A DNA stretch of 35,034 bases, from the NCBI GenBank assembly GCA_003336485.1, contig QENH01000180.1, forward strand, positions 1 through 35,034, read 5' to 3'. A program made the position numbers and the translations under genes. This document shows, one piece after another, positions 25,432-33,200 of the stretch. Every line of letters starts with the position of its first letter. Positions within the stretch are counted from its first letter, which is position 1. The stretch is from Candidatus Methanophagales archaeon (GTDB taxonomy: Archaea; Halobacteriota; Syntropharchaeia; Alkanophagales; Methanospirareceae). Under the pieces are notes generated by a model. That model saw nothing but the letters and a program-made list of their open reading frames with translations. It ran no database searches and had not been told where the DNA came from.

Positions 25432-26523
25432 ATGAGCGGACAGAGTAGAAGAAAGAGAAGAAAAGCAGAATATACACTTTGGCGTTTAGGTAGATACGAA
25501 AAGCGAATAAAGCACAGTGTCGTGTTTTTGTTTACCCTTCTTACCTACCCATTCAGTATATGCTTCTGGATCATATCGCGGTGTTTTCGCGCTGTTTTCA
25601 AAATCCTCTATGATAAACCGTTCGGGATAAATAACAAGAAAAATACAGAAGAGGAAATAAAGGAAGTTCATTCAATAGTAGTCGAGAAATATAGCATAAG
25701 CATCGAGAGAGCAATCTACGACCCTTGCAAAAGCGATTTTGTAGAAGGGTATTTCCCACGGATGAAAGAATGGTTAAAACGCTATGATCCCGGTGCATAT
25801 TGGCTTGTAATATCACTACAAAACGATATGGATACGACAATAGAAGGGTGGGATATTGATTTAGAGTTTTCTTCCGCACTTAAGATAAAAGAAGCAAAGA
25901 TCGAGGGTATAGAAATAGAAATACCACATGAAGCGCATTTAGGTGCATTCAAAATCGCGGTGCCAAAGGAATATGGCATTGTAATACCAAAAGGAGGTGC
26001 GCAGCGTGTTTATTTCAAACTTCGTGCGGAAAAGCCAAGAACAATATATGAAATACGCGGCGTTTTTAAGAGTGAAATTACAGGTGAAGTACAGATACGA
26101 CCAAAAGAGTTCATGTATCTGTGCGATGCCGGAAGTTTGCGAGGTGCTATTTTAGAGCATCCCGAAGCCGCTTTGGAATACCTAAAAACGCAAGTGAATT
26201 ATTACTCTCCAGCCGAGGTTAGCGCTATCGTCAAAGGCTTGGAGATCGTTTTTTTGATATGCAGAATGTGCTCATCTCCGTATCCTAAACGTGGAGATTT
26301 TAGAAGTGAGGTTGAAAAATTGAAGGGATACCTTAAAAATGTAGAGCATAAGCTTGGGCAATCTTATAATGATTTTGAAATGCTCGTGCGAGAGATGGAT
26401 GCTGTTCTGTTTGAGGAGACAGTGCCGGTAAACTATGCGGAGGAAATAAAGAGGCAATGTCTAGTTTTTCCTGATGATTTACTTGCGAAATTGCAGAGAC
26501 ATAGCATTGAAAGAGGTGGTTGA
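25432..26523 (+). CDS. Membrane-anchored 363-aa protein with beta-sandwich-like domain
   Basis: Starts MSGQSRRKRRKAEYTLWRLG, a very basic N-terminus. One hydrophobic stretch follows at ~30-52 (VVFLFTLLTYPFSICFWIIS), possibly a short re-entrant hairpin. After a linker, residues ~75-225 look beta-rich (YWLVISLQNDMDTTIEGWDI, EIPHEAHLGAFKIAVPKEYG, QRVYFKLRAEKPRTIYEIRG), like an Ig/appendage-type sandwich. The C-terminal ~130 residues are helical. The basic start suggests that the bulk of the protein lies in the cytosol. No family is recognised. Position after the Vps4-like gene suggests a membrane recruiter for that system; this is inference. Confidence 0.72.
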   Translation: MSGQSRRKRRKAEYTLWRLGRYEKRIKHSVVFLFTLLTYPFSICFWIISRCFRAVFKILYDKPFGINNKKNTEEEIKEVHSIVVEKYSISIERAIYDPCKSDFVEGYFPRMKEWLKRYDPGAYWLVISLQNDMDTTIEGWDIDLEFSSALKIKEAKIEGIEIEIPHEAHLGAFKIAVPKEYGIVIPKGGAQRVYFKLRAEKPRTIYEIRGVFKSEITGEVQIRPKEFMYLCDAGSLRGAILEHPEAALEYLKTQVNYYSPAEVSAIVKGLEIVFLICRMCSSPYPKRGDFRSEVEKLKGYLKNVEHKLGQSYNDFEMLVREMDAVLFEETVPVNYAEEIKRQCLVFPDDLLAKLQRHSIERGG

Positions 26524-26613
26524 ATGATGATCGACAAAGAGAAAATATTACGTGCGTATAAAAAAATGAAATGTTTTTTTTGTGGAGGAGAAATGAAAAA
26601 TGGAACCGTGTAG
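26524..26613 (+). CDS. Tiny CxxC zinc-knuckle ORF before fdhD
   Basis: 29 codons starting MMIDKEKILRAYKKMKCFFC and ending GGEMKNGTV. The CFFCGGEMKNGTV segment resembles the start of YgiT-type zinc-finger antitoxins (CP.CGGE...GTV). Its end overlaps the fdhD start in another frame, and the fdhD frame opens with a similar CSICGGEM motif. It may be the remnant of a longer zinc-finger gene. Confidence 0.35.
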   Translation: MMIDKEKILRAYKKMKCFFCGGEMKNGTV

Positions 26614-27394
26614 CATTTGTGGTGGCGAAATGGAAGAAGAAAAAACGGAAGAGAACAAACAAAGTTTTATGAACGATAGTCAAAAGAAGAAGGATGGCGG
26701 ATCCAACACCGTGGGAATTAGCACTATTTGCGAAACGGAACAACGATACAGGGTTGATTCCGTCGTTCGTGAAACGAAAGCACGACTAAAAGTCGATGGT
26801 AAGTTGTGCACCCAATTATTTTGCCTCCCTTATCATTTTGAAGAGCTTGCAATTGGATATTTAACAACAAGAGGGCTTGATCCTGCTTATATCGCGAACA
26901 TAGAGGTCAAAGAGGTAGATCTCACGATATGTGAAATATTGGTTACGTTAGAAAAGGAAGTATATCGAAATCCTTTAACGGTTAACTCCCAGTTGAGAAT
27001 AAAGAAGGAAGATGTATTTGGATATGTAAACGAGTTAGAAGAAGGCGGTATATTGTTTAAGGCGACAGGGGGCACCCATGTAGTTGCCGCTTTTAGTCGA
27101 GGAAGCGACACTATTCTTATCGAGGATGTAAGCAGGCACTGCGCAATAGACAAACTCGTAGGGATGTGCGTTACGAAAGGGATAGCAACGGCCGAAAGCG
27201 TTTTGGTTACTTCTTGCCGACAAACGTACACGACAGTGAAGAAGGAGATCTGCGCAGGTTTCCCAATAACAATAAGCGTTTCCGCACCTACAGCCCTCGC
27301 GGTAAAGGAATCAGACGAATTTGGAATGACCCTTATCGGTTTCGCCCGCGATAAAAGGTTTAATGTGTATACAAATGATTGGCGGATTCTATAA
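26600..27394 (+). CDS. fdhD: FdhD-like formate dehydrogenase sulfurtransferase accessory protein
   Basis: 264 residues. The FdhD core is clear: RYRVDSVVRETKARLKVDGK, LFCLPYHFEELAIGYLTTRG, KATGGTHVVAAF, EDVSRHCAIDKLVG, FPITISVSAPTALAVK and FGMTLIGFARDKRFNVYT. FdhD passes sulfur from a cysteine desulfurase to the Mo/W-bis-MGD cofactor of formate dehydrogenase. Two oddities: an N-terminal zinc-knuckle-like piece (MEPCSICGGEMEEE), and no cysteine where the family's CGxCG loop would be expected (here LTVNSQLRIKKED). The start at 26600 follows ggaggag with 9-nt spacing. The 3' end overlaps the convergent polyprenyl synthase by 35 bp. No formate dehydrogenase is in the window. Confidence 0.88.
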   Translation: MEPCSICGGEMEEEKTEENKQSFMNDSQKKKDGGSNTVGISTICETEQRYRVDSVVRETKARLKVDGKLCTQLFCLPYHFEELAIGYLTTRGLDPAYIANIEVKEVDLTICEILVTLEKEVYRNPLTVNSQLRIKKEDVFGYVNELEEGGILFKATGGTHVVAAFSRGSDTILIEDVSRHCAIDKLVGMCVTKGIATAESVLVTSCRQTYTTVKKEICAGFPITISVSAPTALAVKESDEFGMTLIGFARDKRFNVYTNDWRIL

Positions 27395-28391
27395 AGACGT
27401 CTAAGACCTGACTTTTTATTCTTTCCGCCGTTAAGTCAGTAATAAATTGAAGTTTTGACTTCGCTTCTGAGTCTTTGAGCCCGGCAATACTACTCTTCGC
27501 ACCCATTACGAGCTTATTCGAAAGCTGAAGTGCGTAGTCTATTGAGCCGGACTTTATAAAAAGTTCTCTCATCCTGTCAATGTCAACGCTGTCTAGCTCT
27601 CTTTTACCGGTCATGATCTCGCTTATATATTCCCGTTCTGAACGTTCTGAATGGTTCAATGCGTGGATAACAAGAATAGTCCGCTCACCATTTTTAATGT
27701 CCAATCCAACAGGCTTTCCTGTTTTCGCCGGATCGCCGCATATATCCAAAATGTCATCTTGAATCTGAAAAGCAATCCCCACGTTTTTACCATAGTTGCG
27801 GAAATTATCGATTTCCGCTTCGCTTCCGCCGCCAAGCATTGCACCTGCTTCCGCACTAGCCATAAAGGTAGAAGCAGTTTTCAGCGTCGCCACTTCCATG
27901 TATGATTGCTCGGTCGTCTCTTGTAATGTTCTTAACGAGAACTCCAGATACTCGCCCATAGCGATGTCAGAGACCGCACTCGAGACCAACCCCACTACTT
28001 CCGGCACCCCGCACTTCGCAAGCATCTCACAAGAAATCCCAAACAAGAAATCACCAATCACAATCGCCTTCTTTTCGCCATACATCGCGGGATTAGAAGG
28101 GCTTTTCCTTCTTATGGAATTGTCATCTATGATGTCGTCATGAACCAGAGAAGCGTTATGAAGGAGCTCAATCGCTATTGCGGTAGTCATAGCCTTTTCC
28201 CGTGAGCCACCAACCGCCTCCGCAGATAGAAGACATAGAATAGGTCGCAGTCGCTTCCCACCAGTATCCTGTATATAGCTCAGTGCATCGTGTAGGATCT
28301 TATTTGAGCACCGCTGCATCTTCTGCTCGATAACCTCGCCCATCCGACAGTTGAAATACTGCACCTCTTCCTGAAACTGCTGCCCATTCAT
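27360..28391 (-). CDS. Polyprenyl (geranylgeranyl) diphosphate synthase
   Basis: 343 residues. Both aspartate-rich motifs are intact: first DDIID at 85-89 (LLHNASLVHDDIIDDNSIRR) and second DDILD at 212-216 (GIAFQIQDDILDICGD), with GGKRLRP at 44-50 for substrate binding. Condenses isopentenyl diphosphate with allylic diphosphates. The residues 4-5 positions before the first motif are small (A, S), which favours chains longer than C15, so C20 for archaeal lipids or longer for a quinone side chain. Downstream of cobT on the same strand, with its own TATA-like tttatatttt in the gap. Convergent with fdhD. Confidence 0.93.
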   Translation of the reverse strand: MNGQQFQEEVQYFNCRMGEVIEQKMQRCSNKILHDALSYIQDTGGKRLRPILCLLSAEAVGGSREKAMTTAIAIELLHNASLVHDDIIDDNSIRRKSPSNPAMYGEKKAIVIGDFLFGISCEMLAKCGVPEVVGLVSSAVSDIAMGEYLEFSLRTLQETTEQSYMEVATLKTASTFMASAEAGAMLGGGSEAEIDNFRNYGKNVGIAFQIQDDILDICGDPAKTGKPVGLDIKNGERTILVIHALNHSERSEREYISEIMTGKRELDSVDIDRMRELFIKSGSIDYALQLSNKLVMGAKSSIAGLKDSEAKSKLQFITDLTAERIKSQVLDVFIESANHLYTH

Positions 28392-28470
28392 TTCAATTCA
28401 CTTCGATTTTCGTTTCTAAAAAAAATATAAAACCCTGTTATAAAAATACTCTGCATTTCAGAAAGAATAA

Positions 28471-29523
28471 TTAATCCTTTTCTGAAACGCCGGCATCTTC
28501 AAAAGTAGCCATCTCACCCAATATTTTACATGCTGCATCCACGATGCTTATCCCTAATGCCGCCCCAGTTCCCTCGCCAAGCCGCATATCCAGGTCAAGT
28601 AAAGGTTTTAAACCGATGTAATCCAGGGTGACGGAATGCCCCCTTTCTACTGACCGATGTGCTGCAATCATATAATCCTTCACCGCAGGCGCTATCCCAT
28701 AAGCAACTAAAGCTGCTGTGCCTGATATAAACCCGTCAATAACAACAGGAACCCTATGCGATGCCGCTGCCAATATAACTCCGGCCATCCCGCCTATCTC
28801 AAAACCGCCTACTTTTGCAAGGACATCTATTGCGTCTTTATTGTTTGGTTTGTTAACTCTTATTGCTTCCTCTATCGCCCCTATCTTCTTCTCAAGTCCT
28901 GCATCGTCAATGCCTGTTCCTCGGCCCGTTACTTTTTCCACATCCTCGCCGGTTATTACCGCTACTATCGCACTGCTCGGCGTTGTATTCCCTATGCCCA
29001 TATCGCCAACGCCAACAATATCCACGCCCTTTTTCGCTTCTGATTCAAAGACTTCTATCCCCGCTTCAATAGATCGCACCGCATCTTCATAACTCATTGC
29101 AGGTCCCTTGACCATATTAGCAGTCCCATATGCGATTTTCTTAGACTCTAATTGTTCATGGGTAAAGTCCACCGCTACGCCCATATCGACAATGACTACC
29201 CTAGCCCCTGCATGTCTTGCTAACACATTTATTGCCGCACCACCATTAAGGAAGTTATAAACCATCTGAGCGGTAACTTCCTTTGGATATGCGCTAACAC
29301 CATCATCGGTAACGCCGTGGTCCCCAGCCATTGTTATAATCAATTTGTCCTTCATCTTTGGCATGACATTGCCCGTGATTCCGGCAACTTTTTGGGATAT
29401 GCCTTCCAAAGTACCCAAACTACCTGCGGGCTTTGTTAGTATATCCTGTCTCGCCCTGGCGACACTTATTGCATGCTCATCCAATGCCCCAATTTTCTTT
29501 ATGGTTTCTTCCATGAACCTCAT
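28471..29523 (-). CDS. cobT: Nicotinate-nucleotide--dimethylbenzimidazole phosphoribosyltransferase (bacterial-type CobT)
   Basis: 350 residues, matching bacterial CobT (~355). Motifs: [10 protein letters not shown] (31-40), GDHGV (68-72), [45 protein letters not shown], and LGEGTGAAL with catalytic glutamate at 317, the same number as in the Salmonella enzyme as I recall. It makes alpha-ribazole phosphate, the lower-ligand nucleotide of cobamides. Most archaea use a different CobT family, so the bacterial type is notable. It is divergent from cbiS, whose second domain would dephosphorylate its product. A start at 29514 (MEETIKKIG) is also possible. Confidence 0.93.
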   Translation of the reverse strand: MRFMEETIKKIGALDEHAISVARARQDILTKPAGSLGTLEGISQKVAGITGNVMPKMKDKLIITMAGDHGVTDDGVSAYPKEVTAQMVYNFLNGGAAINVLARHAGARVVIVDMGVAVDFTHEQLESKKIAYGTANMVKGPAMSYEDAVRSIEAGIEVFESEAKKGVDIVGVGDMGIGNTTPSSAIVAVITGEDVEKVTGRGTGIDDAGLEKKIGAIEEAIRVNKPNNKDAIDVLAKVGGFEIGGMAGVILAAASHRVPVVIDGFISGTAALVAYGIAPAVKDYMIAAHRSVERGHSVTLDYIGLKPLLDLDMRLGEGTGAALGISIVDAACKILGEMATFEDAGVSEKD

Positions 29524-29687
29524 CTATCGCGTATTGTATTTATTGTTTATTTTGCCGCCCCGAAATTTGTTGCTGTGACGATGTCGGCGATATTCCTTAT
29601 AAATAAATTAAATTTATAGGTAGAAGTTATATTTTACTTGGATACAATCAGAGAGGAGGAGGTGTAATTTTAAGGTTGATTGGTTAG

Positions 29688-30716
29688 ATGAAAATAAAGA
29701 GAATGCAAGATTATATTGCCGTGCATGGTGACTTCAAAGTTCTTAGTTCTGCAATATATAACGGTGGTTTCGTTAGTGCGAAGGCGATATTAAACGTGAA
29801 GGTTGATACAAATTACAATGGAAACGCTTTTGTAGTATTTGACTCGCTCTTCAAGGAGATAGGTTTAGCAAGTGAAGAGACGGTCGGAATGATGACTGCT
29901 GTCCCTATGAAGAATGCAAGGATCATAGAGAAAGGAGGTATAACAGCTATTATAACCGCGGGCATATCAAAATCAACAGTAAACATAATCCTGTTGATAA
30001 ACAAAAATCTGACACCGTCTGCGATGGCGAATGTGATAATTGTAGCAACAGAAGCGAAAACCGCGGCTTTCTACGATCTCGATGTGCATGACGAAAAAGG
30101 TGACCTCTTCACTGGCGACTATACTGATTCCGTAGTTGTGGCTTGTTATAATACAGGGGAAGGGGAAACAAAAGAGGTGATATTCGCAGGTAAAGCGACA
30201 GAAATAGGGCAGACAATCCACGAACTTGTACGAGAAGGCGTAAGAGACGCTCTTTATTCTCACGATAAGTTGAGCAGGGATAGGTCGATACTTATACGGC
30301 TGGAAGAGCGAGGGATATATTTGGACGATATGGTATCAACTGCTTTGGAGCTCTATATACCGGTAGAAGGCGAAGAAAGGGATAGAGCAGAACTAAAAAA
30401 GAGGTTGGAAGAGACGATAAAAGTGGAATGTTCTGATATAAATATAGCTCTGCTGTTGGCGGCTGCACTTCATTCTGATGAGGAAGAGATAAATAAGGGC
30501 CGAGCTGGAGAAGCGGGAGAGACAGACGCAGCCTGTATTGTCGCTGATGAGCTCATTGGACTCAACATAGCAGAATACATAGGCGGTAAGAAAGCGCTTT
30601 TTAATTTCATCTATTATGACACGAGGAAGCCAGGGATATTGAGCCGCTTGGGTGTTTTCATGGATGATGCTATCGGCGGTCTGATAGCAGGCTGCATGAC
30701 TAAGATGCTGGGTTGA
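29688..30716 (+). CDS. cbiS: Bifunctional CbiS-type protein: adenosylcobinamide amidohydrolase (CbiZ) plus alpha-ribazole phosphatase (CobZ)
   Basis: 342 residues. Residues ~1-195 are CbiZ-like (EKGGITAIITAGISKSTVNI, ILLINKNLTPSAMANVIIVA, TEAKTAAFYDLDV, GDYTDSVVVAC, GKATEIGQTIHELV). Residues ~205-342 match the PgpA-like CobZ phosphatase (RGIYLDDMVSTALELY, ADELIGLNIAEYIGGKKALF, FIYYDTRKPGILSRLGVFMD, DAIGGLIAGC). This is the architecture described for Methanopyrus CbiS. It cleaves cobinamide so that it can be rebuilt through cobyric acid, and dephosphorylates the CobT product. ggaggaggtg lies ~26 nt before the ATG, rather far; MQDYIAVHG at 29703 is an alternative start. Confidence 0.88.
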   Translation: MKIKRMQDYIAVHGDFKVLSSAIYNGGFVSAKAILNVKVDTNYNGNAFVVFDSLFKEIGLASEETVGMMTAVPMKNARIIEKGGITAIITAGISKSTVNIILLINKNLTPSAMANVIIVATEAKTAAFYDLDVHDEKGDLFTGDYTDSVVVACYNTGEGETKEVIFAGKATEIGQTIHELVREGVRDALYSHDKLSRDRSILIRLEERGIYLDDMVSTALELYIPVEGEERDRAELKKRLEETIKVECSDINIALLLAAALHSDEEEINKGRAGEAGETDAACIVADELIGLNIAEYIGGKKALFNFIYYDTRKPGILSRLGVFMDDAIGGLIAGCMTKMLG

Positions 30717-31124
30717 TCTTTATCTTGTCATGCTCATGGGCTGAGGCGCCCAGCAAAATTGGCGAAGAGTGTTAAGTGCGGCACTGACTCGTAATTACAG
30801 GTACTGAACTCCTTGGCTTAAAAGAAAGCGTTACCAAAGAAACATAGATTTCCACAGCTTAAGGTGTGGTTGTCCGAGGCATTTGTGGGCACCATCGTGC
30901 TACCACAAAACTTTTCAAAAAAAAGTTTATCAAAAACGCTTCGCAATCAGAGGGGCAGGGCGGGGAAGTGGTGGAGAAGTATATATCAGGGCAGAAGAGT
31001 TACGAGAAGGCAGATACTCTTCCGGCGATAGAGGAAGAAAAGGAAAAGCTTAGAACGCATAAAACATGGTACACATCGCTCTATAACTAACTTTTTGGAG
31101 AAAAACATCAAAAATAGAAAAAAA

Positions 31125-31144
31125 TCGAAAAGCTTTTATATAAC
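31125..31144 (+). promoter_or_regulatory. Strong BRE/TATA promoter
   Basis: tcgaaaag followed by cttttatataac is the most consensus-like archaeal promoter in the window. The predicted start is ~31160, leaving a leader of about 155 nt before the gene at 31318. Confidence 0.65.
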
Positions 31145-31159
31145 TATGACATGTCTGTA

Positions 31160-31317
31160 ATGACAATGTAGTTTAAGTCATCGGTGGTCGTGCTTAAGTA
31201 CAGGCCTTGTACATTAAGTACGGGGTATGTGACTGAGAGAAAATGGAAAAGATATAAATGGAGAAAAAGTTAATCTGATGAAGGTAGTTTTAGTTCTTAT
31301 CGGAATAAAGAAATAAA
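31160..31317 (+). ncRNA. Candidate structured leader or small RNA
   Basis: Begins about 25 bp after a strong promoter and contains the hairpin cttaagtac - aggcctt - gtacattaag (31193-31218, one bulged A). No ribosome-binding site precedes the gene at 31318. It could be a 5' untranslated region with structure or an independent RNA. No known RNA family is recognised. Confidence 0.3.
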
Positions 31318-31929
31318 ATGACAGAGATCATACGTGACCCCATGTGGCAATTCATAGGAGTTATTCTCGCAGTAATTGCTATTGCTATCACAGTCATTTT
31401 ATATTGGATTCAGCGCCAAAAAAGGGCGCTATCTTGGCAAGTAGTTTCTAATACGCCTCTATTAAGTATAGATAAAGAATTAAAAAAAAATCTTGAAGTA
31501 TTATATAACGGAAAGAAGGTGCAAGATGTTCAACTTATAATAGCCAAAATTATTAACACCGGTAATGTTCCAATAAAGTCCGCTGATTATGAACGTTCAA
31601 TTAACTTCAATTTTGGTGAAAATGCTTGGATACTAACTGCTGAAGTCACTGAAACAAGTCCTGATAGTTTAAAAGCATCTGCCAACGTTGAAGGAAAAAA
31701 AGTTATTCTTCCGCCAACCCTAATGAATAAGCGAGATTGGATTACACTTAAAATTTTAGTAAATCAATATGACGGTCCCATTTCAGTGGATGGACGTATA
31801 GATGGGGTAAAAGAGATAAAAGAATACACTGAAATCTATAAAAGTGGGATTACCAGTATTATTGCATTTTTTGTGGGCGTTATAGGGGCATTAATAACAT
31901 ATTGGTTTACGGAGTGGCTTCAAATCTAA
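31318..31929 (+). CDS. Two-TM membrane protein of unknown function
   Basis: 203 residues starting MTEIIRDPMWQFIGVILAVI. An N-terminal membrane helix (residues ~12-32, ending LYWIQRQKR) and a C-terminal helix (~178-197, SIIAFFVGVIGALITYW) flank a beta-rich domain (VQDVQLIIAKIINTGNVPIK, ILPPTLMNKRDWITLKILVN). With basic residues after the first helix the central domain is probably cytosolic. The layout occurs in uncharacterised proteins of many bacteria and archaea; no function is assigned. No ribosome-binding site. Confidence 0.7.
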   Translation: MTEIIRDPMWQFIGVILAVIAIAITVILYWIQRQKRALSWQVVSNTPLLSIDKELKKNLEVLYNGKKVQDVQLIIAKIINTGNVPIKSADYERSINFNFGENAWILTAEVTETSPDSLKASANVEGKKVILPPTLMNKRDWITLKILVNQYDGPISVDGRIDGVKEIKEYTEIYKSGITSIIAFFVGVIGALITYWFTEWLQI

Positions 31930-31982
31930 AGTGCATACCTTGCAATTCCAGTTGACAATACTACGATGAGCATCTCTGGATG

Positions 31983-32002
31983 CCCCGTTTTTCAAAACGG
32001 GG
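31983..32002 (+). terminator. Perfect GC-capped hairpin after the two-TM gene
   Basis: ccccgtttt and aaaacgggg form a 9-bp inverted repeat around tc, followed by gtggg. It may act as a terminator or RNA-stabilising hairpin. A related hairpin with a different stem occurs at 34169-34188. Confidence 0.5.
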
Positions 32003-32068
32003 TGGGAAGGTTGGGGCTTTAATATTGGATATACCGGATTAAAAGGAAAAGGGGGTGATAGGAAAAAA

Positions 32069-33001
32069 ATGAGAAAAAAAATTGGATTGAAGGTATTGGC
32101 AATCTCAATTGCCATAGTAGTAGTTGCAAGTAGCGTGGCGATGTATAGCTCGATGGATGTGGAAAAAGGGATGGGCGAAGGCGGTGGAAGAGATGTTATC
32201 TCGCTTGTGCCACCGCTTTTTGTTGAAGTTGCATGTGCTAGCCCAGCAGATGGCGGTGGTACTGCTGCCAGGCGAGAAGGCACAACATTCCTCGAAGAAG
32301 AGGCTGGAATTTCCGCATATGTAAATGTCGGTCAGGAAATAGATTTAGAAAAAGCAGAAACTGCGTTCAAATCAATAGAAACTGCAAACGAAACTTATAT
32401 AATCGGACAAATCGCCCTTGACGGATATAATTCTGAAAGTGTAGCACCCCATGCATATGTTCATAAAGACGGATGGATCGTAACATATTACATAAACAAT
32501 GAGCCTGTGGGCAAGATAGTGCAATGGTACGGACATGATTGGGGCGCGATAACTACAACCACACTTGCTGATACGATAAGAAAGGTATGTGACGCAATAA
32601 CGTTCGATTACTATACGATTGAGGATGATATAAAATATTATGACTTTGAGTACCCAAACGCAAACAGAATGATGATGATCACTGAGATGACTAAAAGTTC
32701 AGATCAGTTCAACCTGACGATACCAACTGAATGCCAGCTTTACGAAGCTTCATGGTTGCATTATGCTTATCATTATTATTCAGATTACAGCGCTAAAGCA
32801 AAAATTACTGATGAAGATTACTTTCCCGTATGCATTTTCAACGAATTTACAGGAAAGGGCACACACTATAGATATGGGACATTTACACCAGGGCAGTTGA
32901 GTGCGGATGGTGCTTTGCACATACAAATGGTTGAAATCTCTGATTACGATTATAATACAGAATCAGCCATTGCTATCGTATTAATCTACCGAACATCCTG
33001 A
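32069..33001 (+). CDS. Secreted or membrane-anchored protein of unknown function
   Basis: 310 residues starting MRKKIGLKVLAISIAIVVVA, a signal peptide or N-terminal anchor; the start follows gggggtgatagg. A low-complexity linker (DGGGTAARREG) precedes a globular region with EIDLEKAETAFKSIETANET, APHAYVHKDGWIVTYYINNE and GHDWGAITTTTLADTIRKVC, then a beta-rich tyrosine-rich C-terminal half. No catalytic motif or family is recognised. Probably an exported surface protein. Confidence 0.7.
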   Translation: MRKKIGLKVLAISIAIVVVASSVAMYSSMDVEKGMGEGGGRDVISLVPPLFVEVACASPADGGGTAARREGTTFLEEEAGISAYVNVGQEIDLEKAETAFKSIETANETYIIGQIALDGYNSESVAPHAYVHKDGWIVTYYINNEPVGKIVQWYGHDWGAITTTTLADTIRKVCDAITFDYYTIEDDIKYYDFEYPNANRMMMITEMTKSSDQFNLTIPTECQLYEASWLHYAYHYYSDYSAKAKITDEDYFPVCIFNEFTGKGTHYRYGTFTPGQLSADGALHIQMVEISDYDYNTESAIAIVLIYRTS

Positions 33002-33010
33002 GGTGGTGAT

Positions 33011-33170
33011 ATGCCTCTGAGAGTCACAGACGGAAAAAGGAGAAATTCAAATTCCAGAAAAGATAAGAGAAGAAATACGCCTGAAATAAGGAGAAGGCTT
33101 GGTGATGAAGGGATAATACTTTTGCCTTTAATCCGTCTAGAAGAGATCAAGAGCATTTGGAATATGGAAA
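33011..33170 (+). pseudogene. Frameshifted AbrB-family antitoxin remnant
   Basis: A ribosome-binding site (gaggtggtgat) and ATG remain, but the AbrB motif is out of frame: after MPLRVT the matching residues EKGEIQIPEKIREEIRLK lie in a neighbouring frame and stop. RLEEIKSIWNME further on matches the EEIKSIW tail of the intact antitoxin at 3031-3261. No toxin gene follows. The 82-codon frame from this ATG (to 33259) is therefore not a real protein. Confidence 0.6.
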
Positions 33171-33200
33171 AAGAGCAGAAATATTTCGGAGGAAATGATC

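Larger units (their letters stand above)
30717..31317. other. 600-bp gap with uncertain coding content, a promoter and a hairpin
   Basis: No recognised gene. A 74-codon plus-strand frame (30866-31090) ends EEEKEKLRTHKTWYTSLYN; it has no ribosome-binding site and may be a gene remnant. A frame through 30810-30930 reads KKALPKKHRFPQLKVWLSEA without a start. A strong promoter (31125-31144) and stem-loop (31193-31218) follow. No transposase was identified. Confidence 0.4.

Noticed and set aside
29524-29687. Cobalamin riboswitch between cobT and cbiS
   Set aside because: I could not find a B12-box-like sequence or the expected multi-helix structure in this short AT-rich gap.
31960-32010. IS200/IS605 element end
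   Set aside because: The hairpin is suggestive, but no tnpA or tnpB sequence is found nearby, so no mobile element is called.
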